DNA of 64,000 nucleotides from Panagrolaimus kolymaensis. Lineage: Eukaryota; Nematoda; Chromadorea; Rhabditida; Panagrolaimidae. The stretch is taken from contig JAJQJQ010000033.1 in NCBI GenBank assembly GCA_028622995.1, forward strand, positions 2,418,001 through 2,482,000, given 5' to 3'. Below the pieces are notes generated by a model that saw only the letters and a program-made list of their open reading frames with translations, was not told where the DNA came from and made no database searches. This document shows, in pieces, positions 52,301 to 64,000 of the stretch (positions are counted from its first letter, which is position 1; the number at the start of each line of letters is the position of its first letter). A program made the translations under genes and the position numbers.

Positions 52301-55300
52301 CGATGAAGTTGTGAGTCGTCTTAAAACTATAGAAAAGAAAAATGAGTTGTTGTTTTTTGTACTCAAAGAAGCAGCAACAGACGAAGAAGAAGAAGCCATT
52401 TCCAAAAAGAAATGTATTCTTTGACCAAAACTAAAAATATTCTTCATCCTGCTTGCTTTTTCTTTATGGTAATAAAGTAAATAAAATGAAAGGTTTAAAA
52501 ATAGCAAAAATTAAAAAATAAAATAAAAAATAGTCGGGAAAATTTAAAAAAGAAAACTTCGTTAAGCTTTAAGCCCATTACTAATATGCTTTTTAAAAAT
52601 TATTTAAACTAAGCGTTTCTTATAAGGAAACATTCTTAAAAAAGGTATAGTTGTTTGATTCGTTAAAAATTCTAATAATGTTAAAGAAAATCTTATTTTA
52701 CAAAATTCAATTTTTTGTTTATTCTTAGTACCTACCACATTGTTGGAAGCGGGAAAGGTCGAAGTACTCAAGTTTGTGGAACAACACTGAAAGTAAGTCA
52801 GAACAAAGGTACAAAAAACAAAAAACTAAAAAAATGAGAATCATGGAATATAATGATTACTATTTTGTTTTAAATTCCTTCCGCTTAAAGTTCACCGTCA
52901 TCAAAGAAAAATAAAATAAATTTTATTACAGCTTTCAAAGTCCCAAAGGAACCAACTTTGAAACTAGCTTGCTTAACCAAAGTAAATTTAAAAGTTTTTT
53001 TTCAATTTTATTGTTGGAGGTTCAGCGTAAAGAGTTTATTGAGCGCATTTAAGAGATTTATCTATGTTTTAACAACGTAAAACCTTTACATGGCTTAACC
53101 GGAAAGCTTCCATTATAATGTTAATATTTATAATTCTGAGAATTAGCAACTATAAAAGGTCAATTAAAAAAATAACAGTCCAAAAAGAAAGATAATGTTT
53201 AATATTTTTGTCCGTAAATTTTAAGTTTTGCAACTTGTTTGTTTTGAGATTGTGTTTACAAGGAAACTTATATTTTTTTAGTACCAAAATCTAATAATTT
53301 AGAAAACCTTATTAAAGTATTAAGCTCTTTTTTATTTTTTGTTTATTTTTAGTATCATCAACTAAGATTTTTTAAAGGCAAGGTTTTATAAATAAAAAAA
53401 ATTGTCAACATTTTTTTGTATGTACGCGAAAAATAAGAAACCTTTCTAAGAAGTTGTGATGTTTGTTTAAAAATTTGCTATGAGGAATAGTTCGTTTTCT
53501 CACCGCAAAATTAAGTCATACTTATTTTGTTTTCATCAAGGCATTCCATGAAACCTAAAAATACAAAAAGCTTCCAAAAGCTCACGCGGGTCTAATTAAC
53601 CCACATGAATACAAAATTCTCGAACTCAGTTCCTTTGATCTGCATTAATATGAAGCTTTTAAAAAAAATGTTTTAGACGTGTATCAATGTGAGCTAACTT
53701 AAAATGGGAAGAATAAAATTACTTACTAAGAAACCTTTTTTTCTGACAAATTTATTCCCTATTATGTAGCTTTTTTTTCAAAAACGCAAAGTAAAGCTAC
53801 AAATATTTTTCCTATTATCACTCATTTCTTTTATTTTACTTTTATGCCTCATTTTTTTAAAAGGTTCAAAGTAACATAGCTCATTTTTTTAAAAAGCAAT
53901 TTAAAAAACATTATTGTCAACACGAAAATTAAACGACACATTTCAATCATATTACAAATACAACAATTTTATTTATTTTGAATAAATTGAAGAACCTAAT
54001 TGGTCATTGTACAACGACAAGTGCAAAGATAACAATAAATTATACATTTTCAACCATGTGTTGTTGTTTGATGAGATGACGTTTAAAATTCCATCGTTGC
54101 AAGCAACCGTTGGCATTGTTATTTGGCCATTAAAATAAAACTTCTTTAGCAAGAAACACACAGGCGGTAAAGAATTAAGTTCCTTTTTTACGCATAAAAA
54201 TTCTTGGAAACTACTACGACAGAAGCTTCTAGGCAAGGGAGTTAAGAAGCTTATGTAAATTAGGCTTGGCTTTTGGGGGCAGTAAACCATCAACTTCGAG
54301 GTTGATAGACTGGCTCCTCCACGTCTCGGAAATAAAAAAGTAACAAGAAATGAAAAAAACAGAAAGACTTTTCTCAAAAAGCTTATTACTGTCACAACAC
54401 AAAATAAATTTCGACAGCATTTGTTTTATAAATTTTTTTTTTACTAAAATAGGTTTCTAGCTGAAGTTTTAAAAAAAGTTTAAATTAATTAAAATTTAAT
54501 TTAAACGGCGCAGATATTTGACAGGAAGTTTTTCTTCTGTGAAAATTAACAACATCGAAAACACATTTTTTGACATGATATGATCAAAGAGCTCAATGGC
54601 TGCGTTTTTTTAAGGGTAGCGAAGAGAAGTTGATGGCATTCTTTTTATTTTAAAAGAAAAATTAACACAAAAAAAACAAATCTAATTTTGGTTAAGGCAA
54701 TAAATAGAAATATAAATAAACAAAAAGTTTTTATAAAAAGAGGCTTTCTTTGAATCAACCTTTGAGACTTTGAGGTCTTTTAAAAAGGAGGGATCATTCT
54801 TATGACTACGGAAGGAAGAGAAAATTCCCAAATGCATAAAAAATTTAATCACAAGTTCAAGAAAGAATTTTTTGTCTATTTACAAATCAAGTATACATAT
54901 GAAGGAAAAAATGGAAAAGTACACGTTTAAATTAAAAGCGCTTTTAATGATTTTTTAAATTAATCTTACTGTAATAGCTTAATTAAAATATAAAACTAAA
55001 GATAGCATTCGTCTAGTTTGATGATAATACAATTGCAATTGCCATATGCTTCATTTGTAACCTTATAACCTCTTATTTTCGAAAAATAATTAACCCGCAA
55101 TATTTTTAACTTTCAACTTTATCAAACAAAAAATATTTATTCAAATGAACTTAACCGAATTTTTAGGCGTCAGTTGTTTTGCTTGAGAACCCATAATTAA
55201 TTATAAAGTTTTGGGTATCTTTAAAAATAAATTCTTTTATAGAGAAAATAGTAATAAACAAAGCAATAGTTTAGCCCCATTTTTTGAAAAGAAAATTAGT

Positions 55301-58300
55301 TGGTTTCACACGCCCTCGATATACCAATTCAAGAATCAAGTGTTTCAGAAACTTTAAAAGTTGAAAGTTTTAGTAATTATGACAAAGAAAAAAACAAAAG
55401 CAGCGATCTTTGGATCCATAAATTTTCTATTTTTCATCCTATGTTAGCTACTCGGATATGAAGCAAGGCACTACCAAGCTCTCTTAGTGATATCGCCAAA
55501 ACCAAGTCCAATAAATCTCGGCAAATAAACAAAAGACTATTGGCATCATAATAATATCAATAAAAAGCTATAATTTTTTCTACTCTCAAAAATCATAAAA
55601 TAAAAAACGTTTTAATTATCAATTCCAAACACGCCATTTAATGACATTTAGAAGAAAGAAAAAACACTTTATAGCAACAAAAAAAGCAGATGCCTTCTTT
55701 TTTCAGTCGGTTTAAGAAGAAGAAGATTTGAACGTCGGCGGCAAAAATTATAAATGAAAAGAAAGTTAAAACTCTTTCTATTCGAGTGATCATTTGTGAG
55801 GGAAAAAAACAATATGAAATGACTCAAACGAACATATTGCATTTTTTTTATATTTTCAAAACCTAAAAAACCGAAGACGACAATTCGATTAAAAAATGTT
55901 TGAAAGTTTTAAAACACAAAAAGTGTTTTAATTAAAAAATGCAACTTCCTTTTTCCTTCCTTTTTCTCAAATATTTTTTTGATGACATTTAAAAGAATAA
56001 GTTTTGCAAAAAACTTTGTTTTTAATAAAAAAATTCTGTGACTTTTTTTCGCCATTGATTGAGGTAATCAACGATTTTAAATATCAAAGATTTTCATAAA
56101 ATTGGTGCTAAATTTAGATTAACGACGGCCTTCTGATAATGAATTATTATTTCTGCTTGAAGAAGTTGTTAACTTTAGTTATTTTTTAGTGGCAAAGTAC
56201 AAATGCGAAACCACTTTTTTGTGCTTCAAAAACCAATAAATTCAAAAGAAAAAAAGAATTAAAGCACGATAATAGATATTTTTATTTACAATCCTACAGA
56301 AACCTTAAGATAATAGTAACGTATTTGCATAAATTAATTCTCAAAAAAGTTTCGATATCTTTTTTTTGAACGATCTCACAGTTTCGTACTACCGATCGCC
56401 ATCTAAAACTTGCATAAAGTCTGAATAAATAATTATGAACGATAGAGCTAAAAAAACATGATTCAACATGGCATGCCCTAAAAACTAAAATTCAAAGAAA
56501 ATTATAAAAAATATGAGAAAGAAATACAAAAATTAAATAAGCAAATTTATTTGTTTGTTTCGTTGAAGTATTTTTAGCTCAACTTTTTTATTAAAGAAAA
56601 AGCTTTCATTGTTCCGCATTGTATCAGAATTCAAAAATGTATTTGCTATGATATTTTAAATTAATTAAAAGTCATAAAATTTTGGGATAAAGAAAAGCCT
56701 CCGATTCAAAAAAACCAACAAAAGGAAACATATTTTTAGATACACTAGCTCAAGTCAACAACCTTTTTGGTTAAAATGGAAGAAAAATAACTCAAAAAAA
56801 AAACAAAGGGTTTGGAAAAATTTTTTGACTTGTTAATTTTTAAAGCTAAGAAAAATGTTTGTTTTGCTTGAAAAAAAAGTTTGTTAACATTTAGTAAAAA
56901 TTGCAAAAGTTATGTACTTATTTTTATACTTCTAAATTTTATAAAATCAAAGTTTTGAATTTTATAAAAAGCAAAAATTTAAATAAATTATGATTTTCCA
57001 AAGTCTATACTCCATTAATTTTTGAAAGATTGTTAAATTAATAATGGCGAATTCGTGTTTTTCTTTGAAAAAAATGGAATATTAAAAAATTTGAAATGAG
57101 CTGAAAATGCAATCATTTAAAAAGAGAAACATGCTTGCAAGAAGAAAAAAATAATAAACAAAAATAAACTTTATATAATGTATTGGAATTTCGTATTTGA
57201 TAATTCTGTATACATATTGATAAGAAAAGAGTGAGGAAAATTTGGCTACAAGAGATTCATTTTTCATTAATATAGGCTTTTAACTGTTAACTTCAAGTGA
57301 GCGTGTTTTAATATACAACAAAACATAAGAAGTAATAAACAATTCAGGAAGTGTTTTTATACTTCAAACAAAAAATGATCTTTAAAAAAGCTTTCGTGAA
57401 CTCAAACACTCAAAGCAATGCAATTGAATATTTAAAAACAAAAACAGTAACATTTGCTAAACTTTTTATCACATTCACTATTTCAGTTTCTGGAATTTTT
57501 TGAATTCATCTTTATTCGTTAAAATATGCTTTTTTGTTTCTTGATTGGGATAAAATTATAAAATATCTAACTTCCAATAAAGACCTTTACCTTTATTCAT
57601 ATTCATGATGTTGTGCTTTTACAATATTCAAATCTTTAAGTGAAGTAAGTATTTTAATTTCTAGCATTTTGAGTTTGTTAATAAATTATTTTCTGCATCA
57701 TAGAGTTTCGCACTTTTTTTACTTCGATCAAAAATAAAGATTACGCATTTATTTGGATATTATAATTTATAAAATTTAAAAAAATTCAAAAATGGAAAAA
57801 ATAAATAATAATTTTCATATCAAAAAATTTTGGTGTGGTAATTTATATTCTTTAATCGTTTTGAAATATTTAAAAAATTTCCAGCGGAAATGTGGGGTTT
57901 ATCAATGCAGTGTATAGTTAGTCAGCGACATTGATACCGTAATATTTAAATCTTATCTGTCAAAAACAAATTTGGACGTGATGTTTGGAAAATATTTGTT
58001 TTTTTACCTTTTAACGCAAACATATAACTATTAAATTCAGTAAACGTTCACTATCATGGACTTTTCTATGGGATTACATAATAATGTTTACTTGAAAAGG
58101 TCAATGCGTAAAAGAAAAGGTTAATTTGGGAAAAACAAAAATGATTCAAATACTTTTCTGGTTTGATGAATTCATTTCCTGATTTAAACATCGTTACTAA
58201 AAATAAAAAAACTTCAAAACTAAACCTCTTAGAAAAGGACACACAAAATTTATCATAGAATAAGATCAGAAAAAATTGGTCCCTTAAAAATTAAGTTAAA

Positions 58301-61300
58301 ACGTTGTTTAAATTTTAAAAAAAAAAGACGGGTGTAGTTAATTGCAGCCTTGTGAAATGAGTGGATGTTGTTGTCCTCCTGTTTTTATTCAGTGTTTTTC
58401 TTTCTAAAAATGTTTCAAACACAAAAACAAAAAAATAAAGCGAAGAGGGTATTGTCCCTATTTATAAAAGAGCAAAATTAGATCTTTGATCTTGGCAACA
58501 ACACTTTTTAGAGCTTTGCCTTTCACTCTTTTGCGCATACACGTATGTCTTTGAATGTGTGCGTGTGTATGCTTTCTGTCTTCACAAATATATTTATTTG
58601 TCATAACCTTTTTTGTCAAATAAATGTCTTTCGAAATGACTGCCTTTTTTACAGTAAAGGTTTTTGTTTAATCATCTTTGGTTATGAAAAATCTTTTAAA
58701 ATATTATCGGATTTTATATAAATACTATCATCTTTGTAAAATGATATCCTTTGAAAAAAAAATAGCTCCCCAGAGATCTTTATAAAAAATGAATTGTATC
58801 AAAAACAAGGAAAAAATTCCATCAATTAATTTTAATGGCAACAAAAAATGAAAAAAACAATAGGAAATCTCTCTTCTTGGCCAACATAGATTGCTTTTTT
58901 ATTTCATCAACTTTTCACCTGATCGGTTGACTGGCGCTGTTTGCTGTTAATACATATAATCAACAAAAAATTTGTTATCAACAAACTTTCTTCTCTTCCT
59001 CTCATTAATTTGAATCATCAATTCTTAGAATTTTGGCTATCTTAAAAAAGTGGTGATTAAATTTGTCGAAAGCTGTCGAAATTTCTTTAACAGAAAAATT
59101 TAGCCTAATAATTCTGGCGCCATTAATGCTATCAATAATTTTTTGTAAAAAAAAAATAATTCTCATAAAAACTTGCGGTCTTCTTTTTTTTCTTTCAAAG
59201 TCCCAAACCCCTCATTTCAAAAAGTGATGTAAAAATTGCTTTCCTTTGCGTCGTCCTTTCTTTATTTTTTTCCATTTTCCAATATCAATTCTGTTTGTCG
59301 TCATTTTTGCAATTCTGTAACGAACACACACCACACATTTTTTTTTCTGTGTGTGTATTTGAAAAATAAAAAGGCAGAGAACAAACGAAGAAAAAAGAAT
59401 GATGAAAAACAAGACAATGTTATTGCGAAATGTTTTTAGCTTCTTTTTTTTTCATATCATCATCAACAAAGTATATAAATTTGACATAACAAAACAACAA
59501 AAAAGAGATTTGATAATAATAATAAACATTTATTTGAAACAAAAATCGAATATTTTAAAAAACTCCTTTACTTGATTAACCTTTTTTTAGAGGGTTCTGT
59601 ATTTATTTGTTTTTAATGAATGTCATCGCTTGTTCCTATAAATTAGGGCTCAATGGAATCAAAAAGATCTTTAAAAACCAAAAAAATGAAGTCTCCCTCT
59701 CTTTCTCTGTTGAAGCGTTCAATGCTTAATAGTTTCGTTTAAGCTTGTTTAATTTACGTCGCCTTGTTTTGGAGATTCTTGAATTTGAAAAACAATAAAG
59801 TTTGAATTTTAAAATATGTGTTTTTCGAGAAATCCCTTTAATTTATTCAAAACTTTTAATTTATGGTCTCTTTTTAAACTAACGCCTTTTTAAAAGTTTA
59901 ATTTAATTTACTTTTTTTTCTAAAAATAAAATTCTCCCTCAACAAATATGTTTGTGTTGTCGATGGTGGTGTAGCCATATAAAAAAGGTTTACTGTAGCT
60001 AGGGAAAAAAATAAATGAATTGATTATCAATGAAAAGGGAGAATAAAAATTTGTTTTTGTAGTTTTGAATAGTCAAAAATTATGGGAAAACATATTTTGT
60101 ATGTATGGTTATTTATTATTAACGAATGACAACAAAAGATTTGTTTTTGTTGTTGAAAATTAAAAACTATTGAAAAGTCATTAGGTTTTTTGTTAGATGT
60201 TTGCGAAAAATTGATTTTTTTTTTGGATAGCTGTGGTTGAGAGGTTTTTATATTTGTGTTAACCTGCTTTAGAGAAAAAGAATGTGTGGAAAGGTATCGA
60301 TCTTTCTAGAAAATGAGTTCGCTTGAATGCCATTTAAGATCGCGATGCCCGTTTGCATTAAAAGCCACTCAATTGCCACTGCTGTCGTTGTTATTTCTTT
60401 CGCCATTTTCAGAGCCCTTATACATTTCAAGGTCATTTTTTGCGAATCACATGACTCAAATCAACTCTGTCCTCTAAAGCCATTCTCTCTCCTCTTTCTC
60501 TCTGAATGTGTCTCCAAATTGAATCAAATCCAAACCATTTCCTCCAACAAAAAAACATTCCTGTTTACAATGTTTTTGGCCAAAAGAAAAAAAAAGTTTC
60601 GTCACCTTGCCACCACCTGCACTTTTCTGACAATTGTTTCCATTCTTTGGCTCAACTTTTTTTATTTGACTTGTATATGCATTTTTTCCAAAGCTTTTTT
60701 AGTTACCTCAGTTGCTGTCACTTTCACATTTGCTCCATAAAAAAATATTTCCACAGAATCATTCAATCTCTTACAAAGAAAAACTGCTTAGAAAAAAAAA
60801 TGACGCTATCTTTTTTTTTATTATTTCTTGTCAGTGAAAACAAAAAAGATCCACCAATGAGAAGGTTCCACTTGTCGCCGCCCCAACACACAACCGGCTC
60901 TCTTTAAGAGGAATGGAGGTCGGTCCTCCTCCACCCGCTGCCGCCACATATTCACATTGAAAATTTTTTTCAATTCAATCGATTTCGTCAGTTTTTCACT
61001 TCGCTTTGTGCTTTGCCAGCAATGAAAATAAAAAATACGAAAAAGAAAGAGTGCGGCAGCAGAGTGGTATGCACAGCTCAACTCGTTCGCTCACACACAG
61101 CAGCAGCACCAAATTCGACATTGTCGATGTCGTCGTCAGAAAAAAAACTAAAAAAGAAAAAGAGAAGGTCTCCCAACCGCTGCTTGCATCAGCTCAAATT
61201 TTTTTTCTGTGTTTCGTTTCGAAATGGTTGTATGAATGTTGTTACTGCCACTGTTTGTTGCTTGATAAAAATGAAAAATAAAAAAGGAATTTTAACTATG

Positions 61301-62429
61301 TTAAAAAAATTACAGTTAAAAATCAATTAGAAAAAAATGATGTTTTATTTGATATACTATTTCCGAAGGTTTTCTTTTGAGACCAACTCTAACACTTACC
61401 TCATTGATTCGGATGTGAAAGCTAGAGCGTCTCAAACTTATTTAATTATGGCATATTTAATTGCCAAAAAAACCTTTCGTGTTCGTGTCAATACAATCGT
61501 TAATTGACAAAATAATATTTTACAACAAAAAAAAGAATATAAATAATACTTTAAAATAATATATTTTAGTCGGCAACGACGTGAACTCTCGGAAATTAAA
61601 ATTTCTTCCCTTTTAAATACATATATAACTCTTGAATAATATAAATATATTTGTTGACGACGTAATAATGGCATCCATCTGAAGCATTACCATTGCTTCG
61701 TGTCCATCAACCATAAAAGTTCGGTAAATTCCGGTGAGTGTTTTCTTTTTAACTTAATTCCTTCGATGACTAATACAAACAATATGTAAATATATTTCCA
61801 TAGATTTTGAAACCTTTGTTGCACCTTCTGAAGGCGATTGAGACACTCTGAGTCAGCAACAAAAATTTCTTTTACACTTTTTTTTATCGTAACTTTAAAA
61901 ACTTCCTTTCTTTTTTTGTTGATGATTTCGCAAGTTTCGCAACTTCAATTCTTTCTTCAATATATAAAAAAGCAGCAGTCGCGACAAAAAAAGCAGCTTT
62001 GTTGCACGCATTTAGGTTGTTCGTCACGAAATTATTATTCGAGGTTGCGAAAGACTCATAGGCACATAGAAAAGAGAAAGATAGAAAGAGAGAGAGAGGA
62101 GGGAGAGACGACTAACTAACTAACTAACTAAAATGAAAGAAGTGTATTCCGCTAGCGTGCACGTATACTTTTAAAACCCCCGAAAGAAAATATGCCATTT
62201 CGCAATGGCCATTTCTTCTTCGCTGTATTTTAAAATGGTAGTAGAAATGAAACTTTTATTTCATTGAGCTCTACTTCGCATTCCATTCAATGGCACCTTT
62301 CATTCATTCATTCTTAAAACTTTTTGAGATTCGAAGTATGCCTTTCTGAGTTTCTTTTCGCGAATTTATGTCTTAACTAAATTGTTCATTATTTAAAACA
62401 TTGTCTTACTGTATTCATCCTTTTCAGAA
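49312..62429. other. 13-kb gene-poor AT-rich region
   Basis: No gene is recognised. It contains a 64-base exon-like island (52729-52792), a 140-codon minus-strand open frame without ATG (53973-54395), a GT/AC-rich hairpin (58532-58575), a more GC-rich stretch at 60300-61300, and simple repeats near 62.1 kb. The last two lie just before the Tribbles start and may be its promoter and leader. The other open frames are low-complexity. A gene built from tiny exons, or non-coding RNA genes, could be hidden here. Confidence 0.45.
62068..62130 (+). repeat. GA-rich tract followed by (ACTA)5
   Basis: A purine tract of GA, GAAA and GGGA units (62068-62108) is followed by five perfect ACTA units (62111-62130), about 300 bases before the Tribbles ATG. 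Confidence 0.75.
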
Positions 62430-63452
62430 ATGTCGTCGATGCTGACTTTATCAGTCCAGCGTCCAATTCAAAATGTGTCTTCTTCTGATTCTTCTTTATC
62501 CCCAGTTCCCACTTCCACTTCTACCTCACCATGCGTAACTCCACAACCTCGAACGCCGGTCGTTTGTAATAATAGTAATAATAATAATGTAACATTAGTT
62601 CGAAATGGACGTAAACGTCCTGCCCTTAATTTGCCCCCTCTTCAACTTCAATCTGCAATAGAACATCGTCGACGAGAAAATGATCCTCGAACAAGAGATA
62701 TTAAAGCTCAAATTGAAGCTTCTTTTGCTTTGACAACCCCATCTTCACCTGGTGGTTATAGCACTTCATCGGAATCTCAACCATCTGGATCGGATGATGA
62801 TTCCTCCCAACAACAACTTTGTGGAAAAAGCGAAAAACGCACTCGCCTTGATTCAACAACCCCATCAATTTATAGCACAGAAAGCGTGGAATCCTTAGAT
62901 CTTGATGGAGCTTCTTCATCTAAATCATTAGGACCACATGAAACTCCAGCTTTTCTTGGTGCTGATGAATATCAAGTTATCACACATGGTGATGATTTTC
63001 AAGTTTTGGAATTATCCACAAATTTATTGTTTCAAGGAATTAAAATGGATTCAATTAAATATAAACATTTTATGAAAGTTGCAAGTCGCATTGAATCTGC
63101 GAAAAAATACTTTCACCCTGAAGAATTTCGTCGATTAAAGTAAGGATTTATTTTCCAATTTTGTATGTGTGTATTCAAATCAATCTTCCTCCAGATCTCG
63201 AATTATACCAGATGATACTCGAATTGTTCGAGGCGCTCGAGATATTTCATATCTTTTAATGCCAGCAAATTATTCAAGTTTAAATCTTAAAGTAAAAGAT
63301 CCTAAAAAGCCAAGAGATCGATTGCGTTTACCTGAAAAAGATGTTCAAAATATCATATATCAAATTGTTGAAATGATGGAAATTTGTCATTCAGTTGGAA
63401 TCTTTTTTGGTGATTTCAAATTTGATAAATTTGTTTTTACAGATCCCCAAAT
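62430..63452 (+). CDS. nipi-3: Tribbles-family pseudokinase (NIPI-3-like), 3' end off window
   Basis: Two exons (62430-63139, 63195-63452) encode the first 322 residues, then a gt donor opens an intron with no acceptable continuation before the window ends. Residues 1-180 are Ser/Thr/Pro-rich and disordered, with an Asn run encoded by aat/aac repeats. The pseudokinase starts near EYQVITHGDDFQVLEL. The catalytic loop reads FFGDFKFDKFVF, matching Tribbles (LGDLKLRKFVF) and lacking the HRD of active kinases. Tribbles proteins act as scaffolds for COP1-type degradation of C/EBP factors, and nematode NIPI-3 acts in infection and development. The COP1-binding tail would lie beyond the window. A ttttcag sequence two bases before the ATG is a likely spliced-leader site. 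Confidence 0.85.
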
Positions 63453-64000
63453 GTAAGTTTTATGCCTTTTTCTTCTTCTTATTTTTAAAAAAACTGTATA
63501 GGCTTTGATCTCATCAATACTTTCTGAAAGACCCTTAAACGTTATCGTAGACTCTTTGATTTCGGCACGACCTTTAAAAAGATTAAATCATGTGATTTAA
63601 TTTCCATTTGCTTCCAAGTAAATATCGGATGACTCTTACATATGCCATTTTTTCATTTCGCCTTTTAAAGTTAATTTTTCGGTACTTTTCTTTTTTTAAA
63701 GGTATTAAAAAATCATTTCGAAACTTTTCAATTCCATTTTTTTGGATACGGTATTTATTTCTTTTGCCTAAAGCTTGATCAAAAATGTTATCACTAAACA
63801 CTATTTGGTCGTTTGCATTTGTTTTGTTTATCGATTCAAATGACGATGTTTATTTTCATCTTTGCTAACCAAAGGTTTTTAAACGGATAATTTTAAAAAT
63901 AGAATTTCATAAACAAAAATAACAATGATTTTTGCATTTTATAAGTTTATGTCTTTCATCGCTGAAAAATTTATAGGCAGAAAAAAGGAGAAGAAATAAG
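63453..64000 (+). other. Tribbles intron, running off the window
   Basis: The first candidate acceptor (tgtatag near 63500) would give an immediate in-frame stop, so this is most likely one long intron. Nothing else recognised. Confidence 0.45.

Noticed and set aside
55430..55525. Minus-strand stretch reading FIGLGFGDITK, reminiscent of a K2P channel pore
   Set aside because: Only about 13 residues before a stop, with no flanking membrane segments or exons.
61838..62119. 93-codon open frame upstream of Tribbles
   Set aside because: Its C-terminal part is just the translated GA repeat, and it has no conservation signal.

Overview
The window is nuclear DNA from an AT-rich nematode. Coding exons are separated by many short (about 45-60 bp) GT-AG introns with T-rich acceptors. 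The gene set is nematode-specific: a GLB-33-type receptor-globin fusion, an SRG-like chemoreceptor, a SWEET transporter, KR/GKR-processed neuropeptide precursors and a Tribbles/NIPI-3 relative. Compact genes in long A/T-homopolymer-rich spacers suggest a clade IV type genome such as a Strongyloides or Meloidogyne relative, but the sequence alone does not settle the genus. I built all gene models by hand from splice signals and reading phase. In every complete model the exon lengths sum to a whole number of codons.

Layout. 0.6-1.7 kb: ADP/ATP translocase (+). 2.4-4.2 kb: two small minus-strand genes, a four-TM protein and an unknown Ser/Pro-rich protein. 4.2-10.3 kb: no gene seen. 10.3-15.0 kb: an orphan 7TM receptor (+) facing an RTEL1-type helicase (-). 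16.0-18.7 kb: a SWEET sugar transporter (+) facing a neuropeptide precursor (-). 18.7-23.5 kb: no gene seen. 23.5-25.2 kb: SRG-like chemoreceptor (+). 26.7-28.9 kb: cytosolic lysyl-tRNA synthetase (+). 31.6-33.2 kb: Crumbs-like single-pass membrane protein (+). 34.6-36.5 kb: CYP3-clan cytochrome P450 (+). 36.7-37.7 kb: second ADP/ATP translocase (-). 38.1-40.2 kb: USP16/45-type deubiquitinase (+). 40.4-41.5 kb: alpha/beta hydrolase (-). 42.0-42.8 kb: a second small secreted peptide precursor (-). 43.7-44.9 kb: SURF1 (+). 45.0-45.5 kb: coiled-coil protein (-). 45.8-49.3 kb: GLB-33-like receptor-globin (-). 49.3-62.4 kb: 13 kb with no recognisable gene. 62.4 kb to the end: the start of a Tribbles pseudokinase (+) that runs off the window.

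Main points. The GLB-33-like gene joins a peptide-type GPCR to a cytoplasmic globin. One of its introns carries a 403-bp perfect foldback element with an 8-bp target duplication of hAT type. The two ADP/ATP translocases are inverted about 35 kb apart. They share exon lengths and even intron sequence but differ at both protein ends, which points to gene conversion. Two small secreted precursors (18.3 and 42.0 kb) look like undescribed neuropeptide genes. Functionally the window mixes mitochondrial genes (two translocases, SURF1), neuronal signalling (three GPCRs, two peptide precursors) and housekeeping genes. Apart from possible same-strand pairs on the minus strand, I see no clear operon.
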